Assembly (NCBI GenBank): GCA_036128855.1
Contig: JAYYPW010000013.1
Location: 1 to 64,000 of the forward strand
DNA: 64,000 bases
Source: JAYYPW01 sp036128855
GTDB taxonomy: Bacteria > Pseudomonadota > Gammaproteobacteria > Comchoanobacterales > Comchoanobacteraceae
Direction: 5' to 3'
Below are positions 1-10,700 of this stretch, in pieces (the stretch's first letter is position 1; each line of letters begins with the position of its first letter). Under the pieces are notes generated by a model. The model made no database searches. It had not been told where the DNA came from and was given only the letters and a program-made list of their open reading frames with translations. A program made the position numbers and the translations under genes.

Positions 1-1
1 C

Positions 2-394
2 ACCCATAACCAGTTATCCACTTGGGCCAGCAGTCAAAAATTAAGCCGTTCCTATGTCTACCATGAGCTTGCCTTACTCTATCAATTACAAAAAGATGAT
101 AACTTTACCCCATCATGGCCAGAGCTTGGTAAATTAGCACCAAACTTACTGATAGATGACTTATTAGAGGTCTTACCTAAAGCAAAAAGGAATATCGTAT
201 TACCTAAAACGTATATCAATCAACCCGACGGTGTTTGTTTAGAAAACCATTCCCTCTTCAGCGTTACGCCAGCAAAATCTAGACAAGAAGATGAACTAAA
301 AGCAGACCAACTTAAAAAAGATGGTTTCAAAGAGTATAAAAACCCAGACGACCCAACGCAAACTATACAACGGAAACGCTGTAGATTAGTGTAA
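2..394 (+). CDS. C-terminal part of unknown protein (5' end outside window)
   Basis: An open frame runs from the window edge to TAA at 392-394 and gives the last 130 residues of a protein whose start lies outside the window. I do not recognise the family. The visible part is mixed helical and charged (runs such as KSRQEDELKADQLKKDG) and ends in a basic tail, QRKRCRLV. Cys four residues from the end after a polybasic stretch resembles a eukaryotic CaaX prenylation box, a signal some Legionella effectors use, although Arg in the first 'a' position is not typical. It converges on the giant ankyrin gene with 36 bp between the stops. A 12-bp perfect palindrome (404-415) lies in that gap. The reading is clearly coding on the plus strand; the minus-strand frame across it is a shadow. 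Confidence 0.7.
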   Translation, partial: THNQLSTWASSQKLSRSYVYHELALLYQLQKDDNFTPSWPELGKLAPNLLIDDLLEVLPKAKRNIVLPKTYINQPDGVCLENHSLFSVTPAKSRQEDELKADQLKKDGFKEYKNPDDPTQTIQRKRCRLV

Positions 395-430
395 TATAAT
401 TTCACATAGCTATGTATCAAAGAAACAGAT

Positions 431-3400
431 TTACTTACTTTTCATATGTCCAATTGATTTTTTAACGTTATATGTATGTGTAAACATATTTTGTGTAGCT
501 AACGTAGTATTTGATGCTTTTAGATAATGATCAACCGTAGCATTTACATAATTTGTTATCTGTGTGTCGAAAAAACACAACACTTTTTCTGCTTTTTTAT
601 GGTCGATGAGGATCTTATTAGAGGCGTAGTTTAATACGGTTACCTTGGAATTTGGCTCGGTATATATTCCTAATGAGCGTACAAAATAATTTACTATGAT
701 TGCTAGTTTTACTACAATATTATCGTTACTATGTAACATAAAGTTATTAATAAATGTAATGTCATTTGTAGTTAAACGATCTCTGGTCGGGCAGATATAT
801 TGTAATAATGTTTTTTTACTTTCGGTAAAACTGTACGGTGTGTTTAGTATTTGCCACATTTGTATTGCGTGGTTAGATCTATAATATCTATCAATAATAG
901 ATATTACATCGTGTGTAATCTTTGATGTTGCAGATTCTTTTTGCGACTTATGCTGTAGTGCTACTTCTACTAACTGATGCGTTGCCTGTGAAGATCCATA
1001 GATTGCATAAAATACCGGTGTATGCTCTATTGCACAACACAGTGCACGAAAGAGTGATGGCCATACTGCATTCTCTATATGAGAATGCTCAAGGCATGCC
1101 CCATGTAAATAATTCTGCTTAATAGGATCACATACATTTTTAGAAGCCGTAAACGCTTGGCATTGCCCATCCCATATTATCTCAAAATCTTGAATATAAC
1201 CCTTCTGTTTCTGGTTATATAAATGCACATCTATAGTATAAAGCGCGTTTTGAAATTTTCCAACTCTCGAATCTATAATATTAGCTGGTGTCTTAAAAAG
1301 TTGTAATCTCTGACAAATAGTAAAAACGATATGTTCTACCGCGTTTTTATTGTATAACCTATCCTCATCCATAATAAAAATATCTATATCGTCAGAGAGC
1401 ATGACTGATTGTGGATCTTCTTCAAGTTTGCACACAGCTAAGGTATTACCTACTGCGTTATCTTGATTGTCATTAGCAAGCTTACTCATATTGGTAAATG
1501 CTGCTTGTGCACCACATATACCTATGGTTGCTTTTGGTAACGCCTGACTAAGTGAATGCATTATTAGCGTGATAGAGTTAGCGTGCTTTCTTAGCATAGG
1601 CGCATAATCTGTCTTTTTGAGCCATAATGAACTACTTGTTTGCGTTGTAACTTCAGTTGTGACCTCCGTTGGCTTTTGTGCTGATATCTTATCTTGTAAA
1701 CCCTGTATGACCTCATCTTTGGATCGATTATCTTGCCTTGTAAGTTCTAACTGCTTCTCCAAATGGTCTATCTTCTCTTGCAGAGCATGCAGTTTGTTAG
1801 CATGTATTTTTGTTTGATCAATATATTGGTCTTTATATTCGTTACTTTTCTCTAAATCGTCTATTTTTAGTCTAGCTTGTCTTAAGCTTTCTGAGTAGAT
1901 ATCTCTATTACTCTCATAAGCATTTTGTAACTTTTTAATTTTTTCATCGAGCTCTTTATTCGACTTTTTTAACCTTTTATTTTCTTCCTGATAATCAAAT
2001 GATCTACTTTTTAGCGTAGATAATTCTTTTTGAATTTTTTTTGTATGACTTTCTTGTTGTTTGTACCCTTTTGTCATCATTGCAATTTCTTCACACTGCT
2101 CAAGAAGTTTAAGTTGTGCTACTGACGCTTCTTTATCTTTCTCCTTTAAAAAAGTGTTAAGTTTCTGTTGTAACTTTTCTTTTTCATCCTCAAGCTTTTT
2201 CTCAAGCCTTAGTTTGGCCTCATTTACTTTTTCTTCTTGGCGTTTTTGCATGGTGTTGCACCAATCAAGCAGCTTATCGTATTTTTTTGACATTTCGGCA
2301 AGATTGGGCATATTCATTAGTGCGTTACTAGTTATCTCATGAGAGTTATTATCTTGAGCTCTAACATTTCGTAGCGCTTTTGTGCTTGCCATGGCTATGG
2401 TTCTAATCATGGCTCCATTGTCTACGCACATGGTTAAGCTGCCAAACTTTTGTATTGCCGTTAATACTACGTATAAATCGTCTTGCGTAAGCTTTATTAA
2501 TACTTCCTCGCACAAACCAACATAACTTACTAGCGAGGTGAGTTTATCATTATTAAATTCCGTATTTACATGAAGATGGCTTATGATACTTGCAAAAGCT
2601 TTTAGGTACTCCAGTTGAAGTTTATGACAAAAAACTTTGTCGCCACTGACAATAAGCTTGTTAATTACTGCCTCAAGCATCTCCACTTTTTCAATAGTTA
2701 TGGGTGATAACGAAAGCGTTTGAAAGAAATATTGTAATAATAGCTTTACATCTTCTTTTTTAGCGCTTTTGCTATACTCTATGCAACTTGTTAACTCCTC
2801 AGAGAGTAGTCTACCAAGATGCACTACTTTATTATGTCTGAAACTTATAATATCTTTTAGATCATTGTTAACTAAACTATTTGGGTATAGAAAATCTTCA
2901 ACGCTTTCATCTTTTGTTTGTTGGGCTCTTTTTGCAAGGTGATTTTCTTCAATAGTTTTTTGCAATTTTGAAGAGGGAGCGAAAAACATAAGTACATAAT
3001 GCACTGCGTAACTACTCAGCGCAGACCGCTCAATCTTGGCATCCTCAATAGCATATACGTATAACCTATCCCAATACACTTGCTTTATAGTGTCTAATAC
3101 ATTTTCACCACTTGTATGCATATGCCTTGCTTGCTCAAGAAGTGTTGCCATTACTCCATCCATAGCACTTCGCTCACTATGCCTTTTATCACTTGCTAAG
3201 CCATGTAAGTGTTGTAATTTTGGGATAGCTCTACCTGTTCTTAACGATGCGACAAAGCCAAATGTATCGAATATTGCATTAAGATGTGTTTTTTTATCTA
3301 CTATGTTATTTTTTGTTCTGTTAAAGATATTCGATCCAAGTATTTTTTCTAACGCCATATGCTCAAAGAAATACGACTCATAGAAAGCATTGAGGTCTTG

Positions 3401-5626
3401 ATGATCAATAAATTCAACTAGTTCAGCTATATAACGAATCATAGTCAGCATTAGATAAGGGTTTGCTACAGCATTCCAATGTTGTATGATAGTATCTTCA
3501 GACAGCATGGTAATACTCTCTACAGGCCCAAGTAACATCTTAACAAAGCTATCTATTTTTTGATTTTCAAGTAAGTATTGTTGCCATGCATGTTGGACAA
3601 TACGAAGATCAGCATTATTCATACCATGTGGTACATACTGATCTAGCTTTTTATGTATTTTGGGTACACGTTGATCAACATACAGCCATGTCTCTGGACT
3701 TATGTCATCGATTTTATCGATATTATCCATAAACCTTTTTGGATAGCGTGCAGATAAAAACTTCTTATAATCTGCGCCTTTTGCAAGTAACTGCATTACG
3801 ATATACTCTTGCTCAGTATCATACGCTAGCTCTAACGGCGTTACACCATTACAGCATAAGTTAGGATTAGCGTGGTATTTAAGTAATACCTCAACGGCCC
3901 TTGCACTATGAATGCTAATTGCATGCATTAACGCTGTGGTCATACCATCATACGTTTTCTCATCAGGATCAGCGCCGTTTTCTAGTAAGTACGTAATTGC
4001 CTCTGGTCTATTTTGGCAATGGCTAACAGCTAATAATAGTGGATTTATCCCATTACCTGCGCACTCATGGTGAATATCAGCCCCATGTTCTACTAAAATT
4101 TCCAGCATGAGTTTTGCTACATTTGGTGATGCACATGCAGCTTCATGAAGTGGTGTCCAGTCTTCTATATTTCCTTCCCTAACTATTTCTTCACTGCACT
4201 GAAGTTCTCCAACCTTGACAGTTTGAGCGTGCCACTTAATCGTTGCTAGTGACTTAGTAGCATATACGTGTACGTTATGTCGGGCATTAGCAAGTAAATG
4301 TACGGCGCTTATATTATTTTTCTCTACCGCACGATAAATAGCTGGTGAGTTTTTGACTATATGACCTTCTTGCATGGTGCTTATTTTCATTTCAAACTTA
4401 ATTTTTTTGGCAAGTAAAAGCTTTAGTGCATTCATATTGTTATGCTCAACTGCCCAATCAATAAGACTATTGCCGTTATCCACACGTAATATATCAAGTC
4501 TTTTCATACATCCAATGAGATAGTCGGTTGCTTGCCTTTTTTTATGTTCAATCGCAATATGAATGGGCATATGGTTTTTACTATCTCTAAATTCTGCATT
4601 CAATCCTTTTTGCATTAACCACTCCATGGTCTCAACATCATCTTCATACGTCGCAATGTGTAGTAGATAGGTGCTATTTTTCAGCAAGAGATCGGGTATT
4701 TTTTGTATTATACTTCGGGCGCAATCCTTATGTTTATTGTTATAGGCAATACTTACCGGCGAGAGCTCAAGCTCATCGTATATTATTGGTAGTCCCATTT
4801 CTATATAAAGCTCGCAAAGATCTTTTATGCCTTTGAGAGCAGCAAGTTGCAATAAGTTCAGTGTAGGTTTATTTTTTTTATTAGGATATAGGTGTTTCTC
4901 AAGGCTATGCTTGGTAATATCATGAGTATAGGGTAGTAGCCTTTTTACCAAGGCAACTTTATCATCGGTATACGCAATAGTAGCTAATGTTAACGCCGTT
5001 TGACCTAAATTATCTTTGATCCCTTCATGAACTAATGCCCCGTTTTCTAGTAATACATCTATTACTTGTATTTTTACACCAACACAAATGGCGCAGTGTA
5101 TGATAGGAGTACCTTCGTTATCTTTACTGTTCAGCAACTCTTCTTTTTGTTCAGTACTAAGTTTTTCACAAATATATTTTAAAGCAGAGATATTATCGTT
5201 AAGCACTAGATGTAATACTAGCGTTGTGCCTCTTGAATCACGCATGCGCATGTCAATAAAAGGCCACAAAGCTTTAAATAACTCTACGCATTGTACCTTG
5301 CTTGCTAACATACTGGCCGTAAGGTTTTGGTCGTTGTATTGTTCTAGGACAGCACATGGTTCTAAAGCAGCTAATATAGCAATAATATGTTCTTGGGTAT
5401 GCGCCCAATCCTCTGTTTTATTTTCACTATCATAGGCGTATATGTCCACTAGCTTATGCAGTATATTGTTTTTGCCATCTCCTGTATCTTCGACGGCTAA
5501 TAACTTACTGCGTTTATCAATGCTAAGTTGATTGATTAACAATAGTGCCTCATGTAAATGGGGTGTTTGTACTTTCTGTAATATTTTTACTAATTCCTGT
5601 GCAGTTTTCTGCTTCGTTTTTGGCAT
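431..5626 (-). CDS. Giant ankyrin-repeat / coiled-coil protein with C-terminal nucleotidyltransferase-like domain
   Basis: A 1731-residue protein. Residues ~40-660 hold many ankyrin repeats, most canonical near 'TPLHEAA', 'LVEHGADIHH', 'LLENGADPDEKT' and 'VEVLLKYHANPN'. Residues ~660-1100 are helical and unassigned. Residues ~1110-1310 are a long, highly charged coiled coil. Residues ~1365-1530 resemble the polymerase-beta nucleotidyltransferase fold of poly(A) polymerase/CCA enzymes: GAQ at about 1372, DDIDIF at about 1411-1416, and a third acidic strand, TIDVHLY, at about 1464. After these come a QDFEIIWDG segment and 'SLFRALCCAIE', resembling the RDFTINAL and DPLRLLRA regions of class II enzymes. 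The start ATG has a GGAG ribosome-binding site close upstream. Ankyrins imply binding of host or partner proteins. Nucleotidyl transfer is inferred from motifs only, and the Gly-to-Asp spacing is longer than usual. There is no signal peptide. Confidence 0.85.
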   Translation of the reverse strand: MPKTKQKTAQELVKILQKVQTPHLHEALLLINQLSIDKRSKLLAVEDTGDGKNNILHKLVDIYAYDSENKTEDWAHTQEHIIAILAALEPCAVLEQYNDQNLTASMLASKVQCVELFKALWPFIDMRMRDSRGTTLVLHLVLNDNISALKYICEKLSTEQKEELLNSKDNEGTPIIHCAICVGVKIQVIDVLLENGALVHEGIKDNLGQTALTLATIAYTDDKVALVKRLLPYTHDITKHSLEKHLYPNKKNKPTLNLLQLAALKGIKDLCELYIEMGLPIIYDELELSPVSIAYNNKHKDCARSIIQKIPDLLLKNSTYLLHIATYEDDVETMEWLMQKGLNAEFRDSKNHMPIHIAIEHKKRQATDYLIGCMKRLDILRVDNGNSLIDWAVEHNNMNALKLLLAKKIKFEMKISTMQEGHIVKNSPAIYRAVEKNNISAVHLLANARHNVHVYATKSLATIKWHAQTVKVGELQCSEEIVREGNIEDWTPLHEAACASPNVAKLMLEILVEHGADIHHECAGNGINPLLLAVSHCQNRPEAITYLLENGADPDEKTYDGMTTALMHAISIHSARAVEVLLKYHANPNLCCNGVTPLELAYDTEQEYIVMQLLAKGADYKKFLSARYPKRFMDNIDKIDDISPETWLYVDQRVPKIHKKLDQYVPHGMNNADLRIVQHAWQQYLLENQKIDSFVKMLLGPVESITMLSEDTIIQHWNAVANPYLMLTMIRYIAELVEFIDHQDLNAFYESYFFEHMALEKILGSNIFNRTKNNIVDKKTHLNAIFDTFGFVASLRTGRAIPKLQHLHGLASDKRHSERSAMDGVMATLLEQARHMHTSGENVLDTIKQVYWDRLYVYAIEDAKIERSALSSYAVHYVLMFFAPSSKLQKTIEENHLAKRAQQTKDESVEDFLYPNSLVNNDLKDIISFRHNKVVHLGRLLSEELTSCIEYSKSAKKEDVKLLLQYFFQTLSLSPITIEKVEMLEAVINKLIVSGDKVFCHKLQLEYLKAFASIISHLHVNTEFNNDKLTSLVSYVGLCEEVLIKLTQDDLYVVLTAIQKFGSLTMCVDNGAMIRTIAMASTKALRNVRAQDNNSHEITSNALMNMPNLAEMSKKYDKLLDWCNTMQKRQEEKVNEAKLRLEKKLEDEKEKLQQKLNTFLKEKDKEASVAQLKLLEQCEEIAMMTKGYKQQESHTKKIQKELSTLKSRSFDYQEENKRLKKSNKELDEKIKKLQNAYESNRDIYSESLRQARLKIDDLEKSNEYKDQYIDQTKIHANKLHALQEKIDHLEKQLELTRQDNRSKDEVIQGLQDKISAQKPTEVTTEVTTQTSSSLWLKKTDYAPMLRKHANSITLIMHSLSQALPKATIGICGAQAAFTNMSKLANDNQDNAVGNTLAVCKLEEDPQSVMLSDDIDIFIMDEDRLYNKNAVEHIVFTICQRLQLFKTPANIIDSRVGKFQNALYTIDVHLYNQKQKGYIQDFEIIWDGQCQAFTASKNVCDPIKQNYLHGACLEHSHIENAVWPSLFRALCCAIEHTPVFYAIYGSSQATHQLVEVALQHKSQKESATSKITHDVISIIDRYYRSNHAIQMWQILNTPYSFTESKKTLLQYICPTRDRLTTNDITFINNFMLHSNDNIVVKLAIIVNYFVRSLGIYTEPNSKVTVLNYASNKILIDHKKAEKVLCFFDTQITNYVNATVDHYLKASNTTLATQNMFTHTYNVKKSIGHMKSK

Positions 5627-6041
5627 GATACTCCATAGAGTGTTTTTTTTATGAAACTACTAAAACACGTCGAAGAATCAATGTATAGTAAGTACGCTAT
5701 TTTTAATCGCATTTTACCTAAAACCCTGTTCATAATCAATGCACGTACGGCATCCTTGATCTTGATAATCTATTTATAATGAAGAGTCATATAAATTGAG
5801 TATTTATACGTTCGAGTATATTTATGTAAGAAATACTAAAAAGAGCATTGATCATGCGCTTATGAAGTAATACATTAAAATTTACTAAAAATTTTTAGAT
5901 TTTATGATTTGTATATCATCCATACCATAACAAAAAATAGCATCTACACTATTTTGTATTAGACCAAAAGACCCCAGCATATTATTGACCAAACTCTATA
6001 TCTATGTTAATTTTTACTTCCCTTGTTATTACATTACAACA
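5627..6041. other. Divergent intergenic region
   Basis: This AT-rich gap separates the divergently transcribed giant ankyrin gene and the repeat-protein gene, so it should hold promoters for both. A TATAAT hexamer occurs at 5775-5780, but no well-spaced -35 box accompanies it. I see no RNA gene or conserved ORF. Confidence 0.5.
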
Positions 6042-7589
6042 ATGACCATTCTGGATGACATAAAAGAAATAGAAGATAAATATAAATCTCTGTCAGATTT
6101 TCTACGTGAAATGGATAGAAATCCATCTTCAATAAGTGTTTCAGAAATGGAGCTTTTTTATCATAAATTTCCAGAGTTTTGCCAAAGTTCACTGGCTATC
6201 AATATTCTTTACGAAAATAGCTTTATTCTAGATAGTGTCCCTACCGAAAAACTGAACGAAGTAATCCGTACTGGCGAACACGCTGGAAAAAGTGCGATCT
6301 ACGGATTGATGAAGCATCCACTGGGACTACAAACACTCATACAGCGTGCTAATGTACTAGATAAAATCACAGCAGATACTTTAAACCTTGTGATTTCCTC
6401 AGGTGAAGAAGAGGGCTTTTCTCCTGTCTATTGGCTCTCTGTATATAACGAAGGCAAGAGAATTCTCGATAATTTCCCCAGTCTCGTAACCAAAATATCC
6501 AAGACAAGCTTCAATGCACCTGTAAAAAATGGCCTGCTTGAGATGTCTAGCCCCTTCTCAGTCCTATTCTCTTGTTCTGAAGGACTGTGTACATTAGATA
6601 ATCCGCATCTGCTCTCTTGTATCACAAAGGATTCACTTAATCGTGTACTACCTAAACCACAAAATAGATACCCTATTTCAGACTCAGATACGCACAGTAT
6701 AGCACCAGTACAAGCGGTAGCATTCAACAAGCAACTGATGGAGTTTTTCATCAATAATCTAGATATCTTTTTAGACCTAATAAGACCAGACCACTTAAAT
6801 AATATAGTACCGTACACTGGTGAATCTTTATTACATACACTTTTTCAAAACGAAAGTTTTATCTATAATCTTGCATATCCCAATCATAACCCTCATAGCC
6901 CAAACGAAGATCAGGTTTCAAAGTTTCTATCAAAAATAACCGCAGAAAGTTTTAATCGCAGTCGACAAGATGGATATGAGCTAGGTTTTTGTGCACCCTG
7001 CTCGTTGCTATGTAGATCAGATGAAGGATGTAGATTATTAAAGTCGTATCCATTACTTATCCCCTTATTTCGCGAAGACACATTTAACCTAGGCCACTGG
7101 ACTGGTAAAGCCGAAGATGGTATGTCTGCCGCCTACTGCCTTGCTACTAAAAACCTTGGTTTGGCTATTTATGAAAAGTATCCTCATTTAGTCAACCTAA
7201 TTAATGAACAAGGCTGGAACTCTTTCCCAGAACAAGGTGACAATGAAGGCATAAAACTGAGTCAATGGGTTATGTCAGGCATTAATCATGAGCATTATCT
7301 AGCAGATGAACCTGGAGCAGATATACTTCGTAATAAGTTAGCAGAGAGAAATCGAGCAATTGCAAACGATAACAGTACCGATATTGTTATACCTATTACC
7401 GTATCTCTCACAAGTAGTTCTAGGGGAGAACCAACAACAAACGTGGTGATTGAAGACGAATCCAATAATCAATATGCAAGTGCATTAACAAGGCATGGAC
7501 TATGTGCTGAAGTAACAAGCACAAGTATTGCCCAGATAGTAGATAGTGAAGAAGATTCCGTGGATACTATGAGTGATCTCAGCCTATAA
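6042..7589 (+). CDS. Tandem-repeat protein of unknown function, putative effector
   Basis: A 515-residue protein. I chose ATG at 6042; an upstream in-frame TTG at 5985 would add 19 residues with no better ribosome-binding site. I do not recognise a named family. The body is built from degenerate repeats of roughly 40-50 residues. The recurring pattern is I-T-x-[DE]-[ST]-[LF]-N, a short loop with Gly, S-x-x-x-x-L, G-x-x-[IL]-L and a Pro/Leu helix. Examples are ITADTLNLVISSG, ISKTSFNAP, ITKDSLNRVLP and ITAESFNRSR. This is an ankyrin-like helical solenoid in outline, but without the ankyrin TPLH signature. The last ~70 residues are low complexity and acidic (IVDSEEDSVDTMSDLSL), like C-terminal Glu/Ser-rich type IV secretion signals. 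It has no signal peptide or membrane segment. It is the only plus-strand gene between the giant ankyrin gene and the paralog array. Confidence 0.75.
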   Translation: MTILDDIKEIEDKYKSLSDFLREMDRNPSSISVSEMELFYHKFPEFCQSSLAINILYENSFILDSVPTEKLNEVIRTGEHAGKSAIYGLMKHPLGLQTLIQRANVLDKITADTLNLVISSGEEEGFSPVYWLSVYNEGKRILDNFPSLVTKISKTSFNAPVKNGLLEMSSPFSVLFSCSEGLCTLDNPHLLSCITKDSLNRVLPKPQNRYPISDSDTHSIAPVQAVAFNKQLMEFFINNLDIFLDLIRPDHLNNIVPYTGESLLHTLFQNESFIYNLAYPNHNPHSPNEDQVSKFLSKITAESFNRSRQDGYELGFCAPCSLLCRSDEGCRLLKSYPLLIPLFREDTFNLGHWTGKAEDGMSAAYCLATKNLGLAIYEKYPHLVNLINEQGWNSFPEQGDNEGIKLSQWVMSGINHEHYLADEPGADILRNKLAERNRAIANDNSTDIVIPITVSLTSSSRGEPTTNVVIEDESNNQYASALTRHGLCAEVTSTSIAQIVDSEEDSVDTMSDLSL

Positions 7590-7639
7590 GATTTAAATAA
7601 ACGTTATCGCGTGAAGAAATTACCAATAACGCTAGAAAA

Positions 7640-7682
7640 GTAAGTGTAGAGATATAAATTTGAGATTTATACTTCCTCTTAC
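7640..7682. terminator. Hairpin between convergent genes
   Basis: A 7-bp perfect stem TATAAAT/ATTTATA (7653-7659 with 7665-7671) is enclosed by GTAAG/CTTAC (7640-7644 with 7678-7682). It lies between the stops of the plus-strand repeat protein and minus-strand paralog A. There is no strong U-tract, so it is only a possible bidirectional terminator. Confidence 0.35.
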
Positions 7683-7757
7683 AAAAACAATCAAAAAGTT
7701 CCTATGATAATAAACTTATAGTTTTATCTCAGTAGAAAAAAGGATCTTACTTAAGCT

Positions 7758-10700
7758 CTAAGAGTTAACACTATGCATGGTGGTTGCAAATTCATTGAGG
7801 ATATACTTCCCAAAGATTGGGTTAGATAATAGGTCGCGCTTTTCTTTTGTGAGTATACAAACAGAGTCTAAGGTAGTCTTTGATGTTGAGAAAATAGAAG
7901 AAGACGACAATTTGCTTATTTGACTAGAACTTCTGTAATCACTAGATATCTTGTCATAGATCTCCTGTAACGCATTACGCGTACTAAAAAATTGATGGAG
8001 AAAATAGTGTCTTTTAGACACAAGCGAAGTTAGTAAAGCAGTGTAATCTGGCTTAGAACATTCAAGGATAGTGGGCCTAGCTCGTAGATGTTCAGCAAGT
8101 TCCATACAGTATAGTCTATAACTTATATGCTGGCGATCTAAAGATTGATGTGTCGTATCAACTATTTTAGATAACAGATACTCTACCCTATCTTTTCTTT
8201 TCCCATAATCTTGGGAGTATAAGGTGTATAAATAATTTTTCACGTCTTCACTGAGATCATCTTCAGGATTTATTTGGGCATGAAGTTCTGAAATACCATG
8301 TGAGTAAGCTAGTCGTAACCAATCACGTATAAGTATTTTGATATTTTTATATGATAAGGTATTTTCATCTAAAATATCTTTTAGTGCGGACAGTTTTTGT
8401 GCAAGATCACATGATACAGATGCAGTGAAAAAACATGCATGGTGTGTGTACATATTTCGCACAGTATGAGATAAATCAAAAGGACAAATTCCTTGAATGT
8501 CACCAAAAATATTACTGGTATGATTAACCTCACACAGAAAAATCATAAACCGGATGTTGACAAAATGCTGCATCGTGATCTCTTCTTTAAGCAACGGAAA
8601 TTCAGTTTTGAAAAATAGATCAAGACATGTACGGTGATAGTGATAACTGAGGCTATCGCGATTTTCAAAATCAGTTTCTGATTTGTTCTTTTGTTTTGGA
8701 GAAAAACCACTAAATGTAGAAGTTAAACAAGAGGTTTGATTATCATAATCTGGACTTGTTTTACTCACAATATCTGATGAGGATGAGAGGTTTGTAGCTA
8801 CTTGATCTGCCCTACTAGGCTTGTGCACGGATTTATTCTCATTCGCTAGACGGTTCTCTATATTAGGGTGTGAGCTAGTAAAAAATGATAAAGTGTATAA
8901 GGCATCATCATGTCTCGATACATCTTTAGTATATAAGTTTTGTATGTGAGCAAGATTTTCAGTTGTAATGTGCTCTTTTAATAAAATATGTAGGTTATTT
9001 GTATACCGTGTCATGAGGTTACGCAGTTTCTTAGAGAGACTAGATAGTTCACTCAAGTGGATTTGATCCTTAGATTTATCAAAAAGCGCTTGCAATCTAT
9101 GTGCTTGGGCATAAGTGTGTTTGATAGACTTGAAAAAGTTATTGACCTTATTAGTCCAGATAGTAATCTGGTGCTCATTCGCCCGTTTTTTAATTTGATT
9201 ATCAGATTGTTCAGAAATAGATATGAATAGATCTGGGTAGCCATCATGTAAATAGGAATAGATAGCCTCATTATGCGTGGACATGGATTTCAGATTACGT
9301 AAACAACTTGGTTCTTGAAGCAGCTCGGTAAAAATTACTTCGACATGAGGATAGTGGTCGACCAGGAACATAAGGGGTGGTGAATCGCTCTTATCTACGG
9401 CAGAGCGTGCTAGTTGAGTAAGGTTTTTATGTAAAGATGGCAATAGACTATGACGATTAAGTAATGTAACAATTATTTCAGGAGCTATTCTCAAAAACTT
9501 ATTAAATATTGGATAAGATACTTCGTTTTTATCTAGTAAGGCACGCTTATCAAGAGATGCATGTGTTAGATATTTATAGACTCTATTTTTCAACATTTCT
9601 GGTTTTAGATCAATATTTAAGTCTGGAATACCAGTAAAAACAATATGAGAAAGCTCTATGAGAAAATAATCACACAGATACTCTAAATCGATGGGTGACC
9701 GACACTTCAACAAGAGTTCCCTTATAATATTGAAGGAACCTAGCTCTAATAGATTCACCATAATAGATGTAGATCTCAGGTGGAATGATGGTGAATTATT
9801 AAATATTTTACTGATGAGTGTTCGCTGGAAGTTACTCGAAAATACCATATATATGCCAGGATTAATATCACGTGCATCAGAATCATGTAATAAATCACAA
9901 GATTTAGAAGATAAGTATTCAACTATTTCGTTATTATGTAAGGAACAAGCATACTGTATGAGATTAAAGCAACGATTGTATAAGATTCTAGGGCCGTAAT
10001 AAAAGAGCAAGTAAAGATGTTTAAGCTCATTGAAATTATAGTCCAGTGTTTTCAGATGGTTAATGCTAGAAATAGGAATATTTATAGTAAAAGGACATGA
10101 AATATTGGGTACTTGAGCACCCGAGTTCCAAGCAATATCTTTTGTGCATAGAGATAGTGTAGAGTCAAATGATAGGCCTAATGTAGGTTCATTGGTATTT
10201 GATGACAAGGTTAATGTGCATTTTTCACTATTCAATAATGATGATAGAGTTAGTGTGACTTCTTTACCTGCTCTAATTATAGTAATTAAAGAGTGTGAAC
10301 TATAGTCACAAGAAAAAGTTGTACTTATACCCTGGTTTATGGAAAAAGTTAAATTACTACCACTTTTAGTATCTATTTCACAGTATTGAAGTTTAAGTTT
10401 TGAGGTGTTAGATTCCTTGTCATACGATTGATGTATCTGGGTACTAAAATATGAATCATCTTTAGTGAAATCAATGAAATTAAACCTAAGACTTTTTATA
10501 GGGTTAGATGCTACTTCACCAGATAGTTCAGGTAATAAATAATCAATCTGTGTATTGTTCAGTTCGAGACTTACATGAGGGTCTGCACCATACTGCATCA
10601 ATATCTTTAGTAAATCGATATTAGTCATATTAATACAGGTAATGGGTAAATGACCTGAATGTAGCCACATCTTCTGTAGATGTTTTATATTAGGGATATT

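Noticed and set aside
220..420. Minus-strand 66-codon frame
   Set aside because: It lies opposite the clearly coding 3' end of the plus-strand gene that ends at 394.
5756..5780. TTGATC...TATAAT promoter upstream of the repeat-protein gene
   Set aside because: The spacer is only 13 bp and the site lies over 250 bp from the start codon.
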